Positions 45,407 to 54,039 of a stretch of DNA of 64,000 bases are shown here, one piece after another. Positions within the stretch are counted from its first letter, which is position 1, and the number at the start of each line of letters is the position of its first letter. The translations under genes and the position numbers were made by a program. Source of the stretch: Acerihabitans arboris (GTDB lineage: Bacteria > Pseudomonadota > Gammaproteobacteria > Enterobacterales > Enterobacteriaceae). The stretch spans positions 229,583 to 293,582 of the forward strand of contig NZ_WUBS01000006.1 of the NCBI RefSeq assembly GCF_010131535.1. Direction: 5' to 3'. The notes beneath the pieces are model-generated. The model saw only the letters and a list, made by a program, of their open reading frames with translations, did no database searches and was not told the DNA's origin.

Positions 45407-47071
45407 ATGAAATCCAAGCGATTTGAAGCGCTGGCGAAACGGCCGGTTAACCAGGACGGCTTCGTCAAAGAGTGGGTCGAGGAAGGCTTTATAGCCATGG
45501 AAAGTCCCAACGACCCCAAACCGTCGATCAAGATAGTCGACGGCAAGGTCACCGAGCTTGACGGCAAGGCACGCGCCGATTTCGATCTAATCGACCACTT
45601 TATCGCCAACTACGGCATCAATCTGTCGCGTTCCGACGAAGTCATGGCGATGGACTCGGTGAAACTGGCAAAAATGCTCTGCGATCCCAACGTATCGCGC
45701 GCCGAGATTATCCCACTGACCACCGCCATGACGCCGGCGAAGATCGTCGAGGTGATGTCGCAGATGAACGTGGTGGAAATGATGATGTCGATGCAGAAGA
45801 TGCGCGCCCGTCGCACGCCTTCCCAGCAGGCGCACGTCACCAATATCCAGGATAACCCGGTGCAGATTGCCGCCGACGCCGCCGAAGGCGCCTATCGCGG
45901 CTTTGACGAGCAGGAAACCACCGTGGCGGTGGCGCGCTATGCGCCGTTTAACGCCATCGCGTTGCTCATCGGCTCGCAGGTCGGTCGTCCCGGCGTCCTG
46001 ACGCAATGCTCGCTGGAGGAAGCCACCGAGCTGAAGCTGGGCATGCTGGGCCATACCTGCTACGCCGAAACCATCTCGGTCTACGGCACCGAACCGGTGT
46101 TTACCGACGGTGACGATACCCCCTGGTCAAAGGGATTCCTCGCCTCCTCCTATGCCTCGCGCGGCCTGAAGATGCGATTCACCTCCGGCTCCGGCTCGGA
46201 AGTGCAGATGGGCTACGCCGAAGGTAAATCCATGCTGTACCTGGAAGCGCGCTGCATCTTTATCACCCGCGCCGCCGGAGTACAGGGCCTGCAAAACGGC
46301 TCGGTAAGCTGTATCGGCATCCCGTCGGCGGTGCCGTCGGGCATTCGCGCGGTGCTGGCGGAAAACCTGATCTGCTCGTCGCTGGATCTGGAATGCGCCT
46401 CCAGCAACGACCAGACCTTTACCCACTCCGATATGCGCCGCACCGCGCGATTGCTGATGCAGTTCCTGCCCGGCACCGACTTTATCTCCTCCGGTTATTC
46501 AGCGGTGCCGAACTACGACAATATGTTCGCCGGTTCCAATGAGGACGCCGAGGATTTCGACGACTACAACATCCTGCAGCGCGACCTGAAAGTGGACGGC
46601 GGTTTGCGTCCGGTGCGCGAGGAAGACGTGGTGGCCATCCGTAATAAAGCGGCGCGCGCGCTGCAGGCCGCCTTTGCCGGCATGGGACTGCCGCCCATCG
46701 CCGACGAGGAAGTCGCCGCCGCCACCTATGCCCACGGCTCAAAGGACATGCCGGCGCGCAACAAGGTGGAGGACATGAAGTTCGCCCAGGAGATCATCGA
46801 GAAAAACCGTACCGGGCTGGAAGTGGTCAAGGCGCTGGCCGAAGGCGGTTTCACCGACGTGGCGCAAAGCGTGCTGGATATCCAGAAAGCCAAGATCGCC
46901 GGCGACTATCTGCATACCTCGGCGATTATCGTCGGCAACGGCCAGGTACTGTCGGCGGTGAACGACGTCAACGATTACGCGGGTCCGGCCACCGGATACC
47001 GCTTGCAGGGCGCTCGCTGGGAAGAAATTAAAAATATTCCCAACGCGCTCGATCCCAGCGAGCTGGGTTAA
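45407..47071 (+). CDS. pduC: Propanediol dehydratase large subunit
   Basis: PduC is the catalytic alpha subunit of adenosylcobalamin-dependent diol dehydratase, converting 1,2-propanediol to propionaldehyde inside the microcompartment. The 554-residue protein is nearly identical to the Salmonella protein over long stretches, such as [38 protein letters not shown] and [20 protein letters not shown]. The ATG at 45407 starts MKSKRF, matching the family; an ATG four codons earlier is in frame but unsupported. GGGGGAT is the ribosome-binding site. Confidence 0.98.
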   Translation: MKSKRFEALAKRPVNQDGFVKEWVEEGFIAMESPNDPKPSIKIVDGKVTELDGKARADFDLIDHFIANYGINLSRSDEVMAMDSVKLAKMLCDPNVSRAEIIPLTTAMTPAKIVEVMSQMNVVEMMMSMQKMRARRTPSQQAHVTNIQDNPVQIAADAAEGAYRGFDEQETTVAVARYAPFNAIALLIGSQVGRPGVLTQCSLEEATELKLGMLGHTCYAETISVYGTEPVFTDGDDTPWSKGFLASSYASRGLKMRFTSGSGSEVQMGYAEGKSMLYLEARCIFITRAAGVQGLQNGSVSCIGIPSAVPSGIRAVLAENLICSSLDLECASSNDQTFTHSDMRRTARLLMQFLPGTDFISSGYSAVPNYDNMFAGSNEDAEDFDDYNILQRDLKVDGGLRPVREEDVVAIRNKAARALQAAFAGMGLPPIADEEVAAATYAHGSKDMPARNKVEDMKFAQEIIEKNRTGLEVVKALAEGGFTDVAQSVLDIQKAKIAGDYLHTSAIIVGNGQVLSAVNDVNDYAGPATGYRLQGARWEEIKNIPNALDPSELG

Positions 47072-47082
47072 CCAAGGCGGCC

Positions 47083-47766
47083 ATGATGGAAATTAACGAA
47101 ACTTTATTACGGCAAATTATCGGCGACGTGATAAGCCGGATGCAGCCCCGGGATAACCCGATTTCCTTTGCCCCGGCGGCGGCGCCCTCCCCGGCCGCGG
47201 GCCAGGCCGGTGACGGCAAGACCTGCGATTTCCTCAAGGTGCTGGGCGACGCCCGGCCGGGTTCCCATAAGGATGAGGTGATTATCGCGGTCGGCCCGGC
47301 GTTCGGCCTGTCGCAGACCGTCAATATTATCGGCCTGCCCCATAAGCAGATCCTGCGCGAGCTGATTGCCGGCATCGAGGAGGAAGGCGTGCGCGCGCGG
47401 GTGATCCGCTGTTTTAAATCCTCCGACGTGGCGTTTGTGGCGGTGGAAGGCAACCGGCTCAGCGGTTCGGGCATCTCGATAGGCATCCAGTCCAAAGGCA
47501 CGACGGTTATCCATCAGCGTGGCCTGCCGCCGCTGTCGAACCTGGAGCTGTTCCCCCAGGCGCCGCTGCTGACGCTGGAAACCTACCGGCATATCGGTAA
47601 AAACGCGGCCCGCTACGCCAAGGGCGAGTCGCCGGATCCGGTGCCGACGCTCAACGATCAGATGGCCCGGCCAAAATACCAGGCCAAGTCCGCGGTGCTG
47701 CATATCAAGGAAACCAAGTACGTGGTGACCGGTAAGCTGCCGCAGGAACTGAGCGTGGCGCTCTGA
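47083..47766 (+). CDS. pduD: Propanediol dehydratase medium subunit
   Basis: The beta subunit, which together with PduC binds the B12 cofactor. The 227-residue protein begins with the short amphipathic targeting peptide ([18 protein letters not shown]) that directs the enzyme into the microcompartment, then a flexible Ala/Pro linker. The core follows with [40 protein letters not shown] and [19 protein letters not shown]. Two consecutive ATGs exist; the second (47086) gives exactly the Salmonella N-terminus and is equally likely. Confidence 0.97.
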   Translation: MMEINETLLRQIIGDVISRMQPRDNPISFAPAAAPSPAAGQAGDGKTCDFLKVLGDARPGSHKDEVIIAVGPAFGLSQTVNIIGLPHKQILRELIAGIEEEGVRARVIRCFKSSDVAFVAVEGNRLSGSGISIGIQSKGTTVIHQRGLPPLSNLELFPQAPLLTLETYRHIGKNAARYAKGESPDPVPTLNDQMARPKYQAKSAVLHIKETKYVVTGKLPQELSVAL

Positions 47767-47835
47767 ACGCAACGACTTCAACCTGACTGTCTCTGCGCGG
47801 GCGCTCTTGGCGACGCGCGAATTAAGGTAACGACG

Positions 47836-48357
47836 ATGAATGCTGAAGCAATTGAAACCATGGTGCGCGACGTGCTGGCGCGCATGAACAACCCGGACGC
47901 GCCCAGGGCGGTTCCCCCCGCGCCAGGCGCGGCCAAAACCGTCAAGGCCGGCGTGGCGGATTACCCGCTGACCAATAAACATCCGGACTGGGTCAAGACC
48001 GCCACCGGCAAGACCCTTGACGACCTGACGCTGGCCAACGTGCTCAACGGCAGCGTCACCGCCCAGGACGTGCGTATTACCCCGGAAATCCTGCGTATCC
48101 AGGCGGATATCGCCCGCGCCGCCGGCCGCGATTTGCTGGCGATGAACTTCGAGCGCGCCGCCGAGCTGACCGCGGTGCCGGATGAACGGGTACTGGAAAT
48201 CTATAACGCCCTGCGCCCGTTCCGCTCGAGCAGGGAAGAGCTGCTGGCCATCGCCGAGGAGCTGGAGTCGCGTTACCAGGCGATCCTCTGCGCCGGTTTT
48301 GTGCGCGAGGCCGCCGGTTATTACGTGCAGCGCAAGAAGCTCAAGGGCGACGACTAA
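47836..48357 (+). CDS. pduE: Propanediol dehydratase small subunit
   Basis: The gamma subunit, 173 residues. An N-terminal helix resembling a targeting peptide (NAEAIETMVRDVLARMNN) precedes a Pro-rich linker. The conserved core has DYPLTNKHPDWVKTATGKTL, EILRIQADIARAAGRDLLAM and YNALRPFRSSREELLAIAEE. The 69-base gap after pduD is the longest inside the first half of the operon and may hold little beyond the ribosome-binding site TTAAGGTAACG. Confidence 0.97.
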   Translation: MNAEAIETMVRDVLARMNNPDAPRAVPPAPGAAKTVKAGVADYPLTNKHPDWVKTATGKTLDDLTLANVLNGSVTAQDVRITPEILRIQADIARAAGRDLLAMNFERAAELTAVPDERVLEIYNALRPFRSSREELLAIAEELESRYQAILCAGFVREAAGYYVQRKKLKGDD

Positions 48358-48384
48358 TCATCAGGATCGCGGCGGGAGCGGCAC

Positions 48385-50220
48385 ATGGGTTATATCGTAG
48401 GGGTGGATATCGGCAATTCCTCCACCGAGGCGGCGCTGGCGCAGGTCTCCTCCAGCGGGGCATTGACGTTTGTCGCCAGCGCGCTGGCGGAAACCACCGG
48501 CATCAAGGGCACCAAACGCAACCTGTTCGGCATTATGCAGGCGCTAAACGCGGCGGTGGCGCAAGCCGGCATCCGTCTTGCCGATCTGACGCTTATCCGG
48601 CTCAACGAGGCGACGCCGGTGATTGGCGACGTGGCGATGGAAACCATCACCGAAACGGTGATTACCGAATCCACCATGATCGGCCATAACCCGAAAACGC
48701 CGGGCGGGCTGGGGCTGGGCGCCGGCATTACCATCGGTTTCGACGAGTTGCTGACGCGCTCGGCGGACCAGCCCTATATCGTGATTGCCCCCGCCGCACT
48801 GGATTTTGCCGATATCGCCGCGATGATCAATGCGGCGGTCAAGGCCGGCTTTCGCATTACGGCGGCTATTTTGCAGCGCGACGACGGCGTGCTGGTCGGC
48901 AACCGGCTGGACCAACCCATTCCCATTGTCGACGAGGTGCGCCATATCGAGCGCATCCCGCTCGGCATGCCCGCCGCGGTTGAAGTGGCCGCGCCGGGCA
49001 AGGTGATTACCCAACTGTCCAATCCTTATGGCATCGCCACCGTCTTCAAGCTTAACGCCGATGAAACCCGCGCCATCGTGCCGGTGGCGCGTTCGCTGAT
49101 CGGCACCCGCTCCGCCGTGGTGGTAAAAACCCCCAAGGGAGATGTCAAGGCGCGCACCATCCCGGCCGGGCATCTGGAGCTGTATGCCGGCAACCGGGTA
49201 ACGCGCATCGACGTGCACCAGGGGGCGGACAAGATCATGGCGGCGGTCACCGCGCTCGGCAGGCTCGACAACGCCGGCGGAGAGTCTGGCACCCACATCG
49301 GCGGCATGCTGGAGCAGGTGCGCCAGACCATGGCGGAACTGACCGGCAAGGATCCGGCCGCCATCGCCATCCAGGATCTGCTGGCGGTGGATACCTTCGT
49401 GCCGGTGAACGTCAAGGGCGGCCTGGCCGGCGAATTCTTTATGGAGCAGGCGGTGGGCATCGCCGCGATGGTGAAATCCGATCGCCTGCAGATGATGGAC
49501 ATTGCCGACGCGCTGCAACAGCAGACCGGCGTCAGGGTCACCATCGGCGGCGCGGAGGCGGAGGCGGCCATCCTCGGCGCGCTGACCACGCCGGGCACCC
49601 GCCGGCCGCTGGCGATCCTGGACTTGGGCGCCGGCTCCACCGACGCCTCGATCATCGGCGGCAACGGCAGGATCGTCGCCACCCACCTGGCCGGCGCCGG
49701 CGATATGGTGACGCTGCTGATCAATTCGGAACTGGGGCTGGAGCAGCGCCAGTTGGCGGAAGACATCAAAAAATATCCCCTGGCCAAGGTGGAAAGCCTG
49801 TTCCATGTCCGCCATGAGGACGGTAGCGTGCAGTTCTTCGAAAAGCCCCTGCCGGCCGAAGTGTTTGCCCGGGTGGTGGTGGTAAAGGAGGACGGCCTGG
49901 TGCCGCTGCCCGGCTCCCTGGCCCTGGAGAAAGTGCGCGTGGTGCGGCGCAGCGCCAAGCAGCGGGTGTTCGTGACCAATGCCCTGCGCGCGCTGGCCCA
50001 GGTCAGCCCTACCGGCAGCATTCGCGATATTCCCTTCGTGGTGCTGGTGGGCGGCTCCGCGCTGGACTTCGAGATCCCGCAGTTGGTGACCGACGCGCTG
50101 GCCCACTACCGCCTGGTGGCCGGCCAGGGTAACGTGCGCGGCCGTGAAGGCCCGCGCAACGCCGTCGCCACCGGATTGGTGCTGTCATGGTCGCTGGAGG
50201 CCGAACATGGGCCTGCCTGA
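48385..50220 (+). CDS. pduG: Diol dehydratase reactivase large subunit
   Basis: PduG with PduH reactivates diol dehydratase by ejecting damaged cobalamin in an ATP-dependent way. The 611-residue protein has the actin-like ATPase fold: YIVGVDIGNSSTEAALAQV at the start, AILDLGAGSTDASIIGGNGR near residue 412 and VVLVGGSALDFEIPQL near residue 553. It overlaps pduH by 14 bases. A long minus-strand frame covering most of the gene is a GC-bias shadow. Confidence 0.97.
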   Translation: MGYIVGVDIGNSSTEAALAQVSSSGALTFVASALAETTGIKGTKRNLFGIMQALNAAVAQAGIRLADLTLIRLNEATPVIGDVAMETITETVITESTMIGHNPKTPGGLGLGAGITIGFDELLTRSADQPYIVIAPAALDFADIAAMINAAVKAGFRITAAILQRDDGVLVGNRLDQPIPIVDEVRHIERIPLGMPAAVEVAAPGKVITQLSNPYGIATVFKLNADETRAIVPVARSLIGTRSAVVVKTPKGDVKARTIPAGHLELYAGNRVTRIDVHQGADKIMAAVTALGRLDNAGGESGTHIGGMLEQVRQTMAELTGKDPAAIAIQDLLAVDTFVPVNVKGGLAGEFFMEQAVGIAAMVKSDRLQMMDIADALQQQTGVRVTIGGAEAEAAILGALTTPGTRRPLAILDLGAGSTDASIIGGNGRIVATHLAGAGDMVTLLINSELGLEQRQLAEDIKKYPLAKVESLFHVRHEDGSVQFFEKPLPAEVFARVVVVKEDGLVPLPGSLALEKVRVVRRSAKQRVFVTNALRALAQVSPTGSIRDIPFVVLVGGSALDFEIPQLVTDALAHYRLVAGQGNVRGREGPRNAVATGLVLSWSLEAEHGPA

Positions 50221-50563
50221 TATCAGCCATCCGGCCATCATCGTCACGCTATGCGGGCGCGCCGGACGCGACGGCTGGCGACAGCTGCTGCTGGGCATGG
50301 AAGAAGAAGGCATTCCGTTTCACCTGTACGACGCCGGCGATGATGACGCCTCGCCGGCCACCCTGGCGCACCAGGCCGCCAACGCCTCGCCGCTGGCGGT
50401 GGGCGTGGCGGTCGGCGCGCGGGACCTGGTGGTGCACGATCCCCATTTACCCGTCGATCGGCCGCTGTTTGTCCTACGGGACTACGCGCGGCTGCCGGCG
50501 CAAGAAATCCGCCGGCTGGGCTGCAACGCGGCAAGGCTGGTCAAAGGGTTACCTTTTAAATAA
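50207..50563 (+). CDS. pduH: Diol dehydratase reactivase small subunit
   Basis: PduH is the 118-residue partner of PduG, with a fold like the dehydratase beta subunit, allowing subunit swapping during reactivation. HPAIIVTLCGRAGRDGWRQL, LLGMEEEGIPFHLYD and ALAVGVAVG-like (SPLAVGVAVGARDLVVHDP) are family features. The ATG at 50207 lies within the end of pduG. An in-frame frame from 50144 is just pduG in another frame. Confidence 0.95.
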   Translation: MGLPDISHPAIIVTLCGRAGRDGWRQLLLGMEEEGIPFHLYDAGDDDASPATLAHQAANASPLAVGVAVGARDLVVHDPHLPVDRPLFVLRDYARLPAQEIRRLGCNAARLVKGLPFK

Positions 50564-50610
50564 TGCCGGGCAATCAACTATTTTAAGTCGCCCTCAACAG
50601 GAGAGAAAGA

Positions 50611-50901
50611 ATGAACAACGCATTGGGATTAATCGAAACCAAAGGATTGGTGGGCGCCATTATCGCGGCGGACGCCATGGTCAAATCGGCCAATGTCCAA
50701 CTGGTGGGCTATGAAAAGATTGGCTCCGGGCTGGTGACGGTGATGGTGCGCGGCGACGTGGGCGCGGTCAAGGCCGCGGTCGACGCCGGCGCGGCGGCGG
50801 CCCAGGGCGTCGGCAACGTGGTGTCCACCCACGTTATTCCTCGTCCGCACTCGGACGTCGAGGGCTTTTTGCCTAAATCAACCCCGGTACTGGGTGAATA
50901 A
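50611..50901 (+). CDS. pduJ: Propanediol microcompartment shell protein PduJ (hexamer)
   Basis: A 96-residue BMC hexamer and close paralogue of PduA, usually the most abundant shell tile together with PduA and Pdu[41 protein letters not shown] and [15 protein letters not shown] are nearly the same as in PduA. A strong ribosome-binding site (CAGGAGAGAAAG) precedes the ATG. Its 3' tail (KSTPVLGE) differs from PduA. Confidence 0.97.
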   Translation: MNNALGLIETKGLVGAIIAADAMVKSANVQLVGYEKIGSGLVTVMVRGDVGAVKAAVDAGAAAAQGVGNVVSTHVIPRPHSDVEGFLPKSTPVLGE

Positions 50902-50916
50902 CCCGAGGGCGGCCGT

Positions 50917-51507
50917 GTGAAAACCTCACTGGGTTTACTTGAAGTCGCCGGTCTGGCGCTAGCCGTCAAGGCGGCGGACACCATGGCCAAGGCGGCGAGC
51001 GTTGCCATCACCGGCATTGAAAAAACCAACGGTTCCGGCTGGATGCTGATAACCATTACCGGCGACGTGGCGGCGGTTAATTCAGCCATAGCCAACGGCG
51101 CGACGCTGGCGCGCCTGGAAAACGGCTGGGTGGCCGAGCGGGTAATCGCCCGCCCCGCCGATGGACTGGACGGCTGGCCGGGCGTCGATAAGCCGGTCCT
51201 GCCGGCGGCGCCTGATAGGACGGCGCTGTCGGCGGCATCCGCGCCTGAAGCGACGACGTCGCTAAAACCGACGCAGGCCTCGGTTTCCGCCGTTGAACCG
51301 GTGGGGGAGGCAAAGTCTGCGCTGGCGAAGGAAAGCGTGGACCAGCCTGGGGATATGCCCCCGACCGGGATAAGCGGCGAACCGGCAACATTGCCGGACC
51401 TGCCCGGGCCGGTGCCGGGCGAGTGTAATTTATGCCACGACCCGGCCTGTCCGCGCCGTAAAGGCGAACCACGCGCGACATGCATTCATGACGGAGAAAG
51501 AGGCTAA
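50917..51507 (+). CDS. pduK: Shell protein PduK with C-terminal Cys cluster
   Basis: A BMC-domain protein with an additional C-terminal tail. The first ~85 residues form the BMC domain (SLGLLEVAGLALAVKAADTM; TNGSGWMLITITGDVAAVNS). A low-complexity linker of about 70 residues rich in Ala, Pro, Thr and Glu follows, and the protein ends in CNLCHDPACPRRKGEP with a further Cys at ATC, a probable metal or Fe-S site. The protein is 196 residues against about 160 in Salmonella, and the difference lies in the linker. The start is a GTG with GAGGG upstream. Confidence 0.93.
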   Translation: MKTSLGLLEVAGLALAVKAADTMAKAASVAITGIEKTNGSGWMLITITGDVAAVNSAIANGATLARLENGWVAERVIARPADGLDGWPGVDKPVLPAAPDRTALSAASAPEATTSLKPTQASVSAVEPVGEAKSALAKESVDQPGDMPPTGISGEPATLPDLPGPVPGECNLCHDPACPRRKGEPRATCIHDGERG

Positions 51508-51512
51508 GTCAG

Positions 51513-52148
51513 ATGGAAACTTTGGCGTTGAAGTCCCTGGTGGAAAACGTACTGCTCGATATGCGGCGGCGGCCCGTGCCGCTTGGCATATCGAACCGGC
51601 ATTTGCACCTGTCCCTCGAGGATTATGAACATCTGTTTCCAGGCCGGCCGCTGATCTTCAAAAAAGATCTGTATCAGCCGGGACAGTTCGCCTCCGAACA
51701 GGTGGTCAACCTGGTCGGTCCGAAAGGCGTCCTGAAAAACGTGCGCATACTCGGCCCGCTGCGCGGACAGTCGCAGGTGGAAATCTCCCGCACCGACGCC
51801 CGGCTGCTTGGCATCAACGCGCCGCTGCGCCTGTCCGGCAACCTGGACGACACCCCCGGCGTCCGGCTGGTCAGCAACAACGGCGAGCTGGAATTGCCCC
51901 ACGGCGTGATCGTGGCGCAGCGGCATATCCATATGTCGCCGCTGGACGCGCTGCTGTTCGGCGTGAAACAGGGCGATTTGGTGCGCGTTGCCCTCAACGG
52001 CACCGGCCGCAGGCTTATCTTCGACGATGTGGTGATACGGGTGGGCGAGCATATGCGCCTGGAAATGCATATTGATACCGACGAGGCCAATGCGGCGGAC
52101 GCCGGCGACAAAGGCGCCACCGCGGTATTAATGGGGCGCTGGGCATGA
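51513..52148 (+). CDS. pduL: Phosphate propanoyltransferase
   Basis: PduL converts propionyl-CoA and phosphate to propionyl phosphate, regenerating CoA inside the microcompartment. The 211-residue protein is unrelated to Pta. It binds two zinc ions through His motifs: LGISNRHLHLSLEDYEHLF near residue 25 and IVAQRHIHMSPLDALLFG near residue 131. The N-terminal helix METLALKSLVENVLLDM may target the enzyme to the shell interior. It overlaps pduM by ATGA. Confidence 0.96.
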   Translation: METLALKSLVENVLLDMRRRPVPLGISNRHLHLSLEDYEHLFPGRPLIFKKDLYQPGQFASEQVVNLVGPKGVLKNVRILGPLRGQSQVEISRTDARLLGINAPLRLSGNLDDTPGVRLVSNNGELELPHGVIVAQRHIHMSPLDALLFGVKQGDLVRVALNGTGRRLIFDDVVIRVGEHMRLEMHIDTDEANAADAGDKGATAVLMGRWA

Positions 52149-52651
52149 GTCAGGGGCGGTTGCGGGAACAATGGATAACGCAATGTGTAGAGCAGGTATT
52201 GCTGCGGTTGCAACAGCGTCAGCAGGCCGAACTGGTGTTGTCGCTGCCGCAGTTAACCAGCGGCTGGCCGGCGGACGCCGCCCTGCGCCACGCCCGCCTT
52301 CGGGTGACGGACACCACGTCGGCTTTTTTGCGCCGGTTGGCCGACGGCCGGCAGGAGGATGCGGCGCTTAACGCGATCCGGCAGGCCTGGCGCGACGGTA
52401 TGCGGGTACGGCTTGAAATCGATCGCGGCTGCTTCGGCCTGCTGCCGGTGGCCGGCCTGCTTCGGCTGCCGCTGCGCTTATGCACCCCGGACAACAGCCC
52501 GGTTCACCTGCTGGCGCGCGCGGTGGCCGGCTACGCCGATATCCGTCCGCTGCCGGCCGGCTATCTGGTGGTGGCGCGCCACGTGCTGCTGACCGCGCTG
52601 GCCCGCGATGAAATCGCTAAACGTCGTCTTCAACTTTACAGGCAGGACTAG
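52145..52651 (+). CDS. pduM: Microcompartment protein PduM
   Basis: PduM is a 168-residue protein needed for correct microcompartment assembly in Salmonella, without an assigned enzymatic activity. Visible features are an Arg/Gln-rich N-terminal helix (REQWITQCVEQVLLRLQQRQ), VRLEIDRGCFGLLPVAGLLR in the middle, and a C-terminal VARHVLLTALARDEIAKRRL. Identification rests mainly on position between pduL and pduN plus these motifs. Confidence 0.92.
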   Translation: MSQGRLREQWITQCVEQVLLRLQQRQQAELVLSLPQLTSGWPADAALRHARLRVTDTTSAFLRRLADGRQEDAALNAIRQAWRDGMRVRLEIDRGCFGLLPVAGLLRLPLRLCTPDNSPVHLLARAVAGYADIRPLPAGYLVVARHVLLTALARDEIAKRRLQLYRQD

Positions 52652-52654
52652 AAC

Positions 52655-52927
52655 ATGCAACTGGCTCGCGTAATCGGTTCGGTGGTGTCGACGCAGAAGG
52701 CGCCCTCGCTGCTGGGTAAAAAATTGATGGTGGTCGAACCGGTCAATATCGACGGCTCTCCCTCCAACGGATTCACGCAGCAGGAAGTGGCGGTGGATTC
52801 GGTCGGCGCCGGCGAGGGCGAGATAGTGCTGCTGGCGCGGGGCGCGTCGGCGCGCTGGGTGTTCGCCGAGCCCAACCAGGCCATCGACCTGGCGATCGTC
52901 GGCATCGTCGACACTATTGTTCCCTAA
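52655..52927 (+). CDS. pduN: Pentameric shell vertex protein PduN
   Basis: A 90-residue EutN/CcmL-type protein whose pentamers cap the shell vertices. [39 protein letters not shown] and [13 protein letters not shown] are the family's signatures. It begins three bases after pduM and is followed by pduO. A closed polyhedral shell requires this protein, so its intact state suggests a functional compartment. Confidence 0.97.
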   Translation: MQLARVIGSVVSTQKAPSLLGKKLMVVEPVNIDGSPSNGFTQQEVAVDSVGAGEGEIVLLARGASARWVFAEPNQAIDLAIVGIVDTIVP

Positions 52928-52950
52928 CGGCGGACGGGTAAGGAGCGCGC

Positions 52951-54039
52951 ATGGGCATCTATACCAAAACCGGCGATAAGGGCACCACGTCGCTTATCGG
53001 CGGGCAACGCATCAAAAAATACCATCCGCGCGTCGCCGCCTACGGCACGGTGGATGAGCTTAACGCCTGCCTGGCGGTAGCCACCCACCAGGTGCGCGAT
53101 GCGCATAACCGCCAGTTGCTGCTCGATATCCAGCATCAGCTGTTCTGGCTCGGTGCGGAACTGGCGGACGACCGGCCCGAACTAAGGGACGACAGCGTCC
53201 AGCGCCTGGGCGACGTACAGATAACCCAGCTGGAGCGGGCCATCGACCGCTGCATGGCGGCGCTGCCGCCGGTGACAGGTTTTGTCCTGCCCGGCGACAG
53301 CGCCGCCGGCAGCCAGCTGCATCTGGCGCGCACCGTGGCGCGGCGCGCCGAGCGGCTGCTGGTGCAACTGGCGGATGAGATTCCCGTGCGCGCGGAACTG
53401 CTGCGTTACCTCAACCGGCTGTCGGACTGTCTATATGCCTTGGCCCGCGTTGAGGATCGGTGTGCCGAAACCGATGCCGTCGTCGGCGAGGTATTACGAC
53501 GCTACCGGGCGAGTGAAGGATCTGCCGCTGGCCAAACCAGGGCTTGCGCCGGCGACAACGCGGACCGAAGCGCCGGCGGTCACAAGGTCGTTGATAATGG
53601 CACGGCGTCCCCCCAGGCTCCGGATGAACCGGATTTTATGCTGGTCCATCGCCTGCTGCGGGCGGCGATGGCGGCGGCCGATGAGCTGGGGGTGCCGGTG
53701 GTAATGGCCATGGTCGACCGCCACGGCAATCCGGTCATCACCTACCGTATGGCCGGCGCGCTGCTGGTCTCGCTCGATCTGGCGCCCAAAAAAGCGTTTA
53801 CCGCCGTGGCGCTGAAAACCGCCACGCACAATCTTGGCCCGGCGGTCCAGCCCGGCGCCGACCTTTATCAACTGGAAGCCTCGTCGGGCGGCAGGATTGT
53901 CACCTTTGGCGGCGGGTATCCGCTCTACCGCGCAGGCCTTTTGATCGGCGGGCTGGGCATCAGCGGCGGCACCGTCGACCAGGACCGGCACATCGCCCAA
54001 TGGGCAATCACACAATGTAATGTAGGGAAAGAGTCATGA
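52951..54039 (+). CDS. pduO: Cob(I)alamin adenosyltransferase PduO with C-terminal heme-binding-type domain
   Basis: PduO makes adenosylcobalamin for the diol dehydratase. The N-terminal ~190 residues are the ATP:corrinoid adenosyltransferase: YTKTGDKGTTSLIGGQRI, RVAAYGTVDELNACLAV, HLARTVARRAERLLVQL and RYLNRLSDCLYALARVEDR. A hydrophilic linker (about residues 190-225) leads to the C-terminal GlcG/PduO-C domain (VVMAMVDRHGNPVITYRM; FGGGYPLYRAGLLIGGLGIS), which binds heme in related proteins. The 362 residues exceed Salmonella PduO slightly, mostly in the linker. It overlaps pduP by ATGA. Confidence 0.96.
   Translation: MGIYTKTGDKGTTSLIGGQRIKKYHPRVAAYGTVDELNACLAVATHQVRDAHNRQLLLDIQHQLFWLGAELADDRPELRDDSVQRLGDVQITQLERAIDRCMAALPPVTGFVLPGDSAAGSQLHLARTVARRAERLLVQLADEIPVRAELLRYLNRLSDCLYALARVEDRCAETDAVVGEVLRRYRASEGSAAGQTRACAGDNADRSAGGHKVVDNGTASPQAPDEPDFMLVHRLLRAAMAAADELGVPVVMAMVDRHGNPVITYRMAGALLVSLDLAPKKAFTAVALKTATHNLGPAVQPGADLYQLEASSGGRIVTFGGGYPLYRAGLLIGGLGISGGTVDQDRHIAQWAITQCNVGKES

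Noticed and set aside
48544..50106. A 520-codon open frame on the minus strand opposite pduG
   Set aside because: His/Gln/Arg-rich composition typical of the GC-rich antisense frame; pduG on the plus strand is fully conserved.
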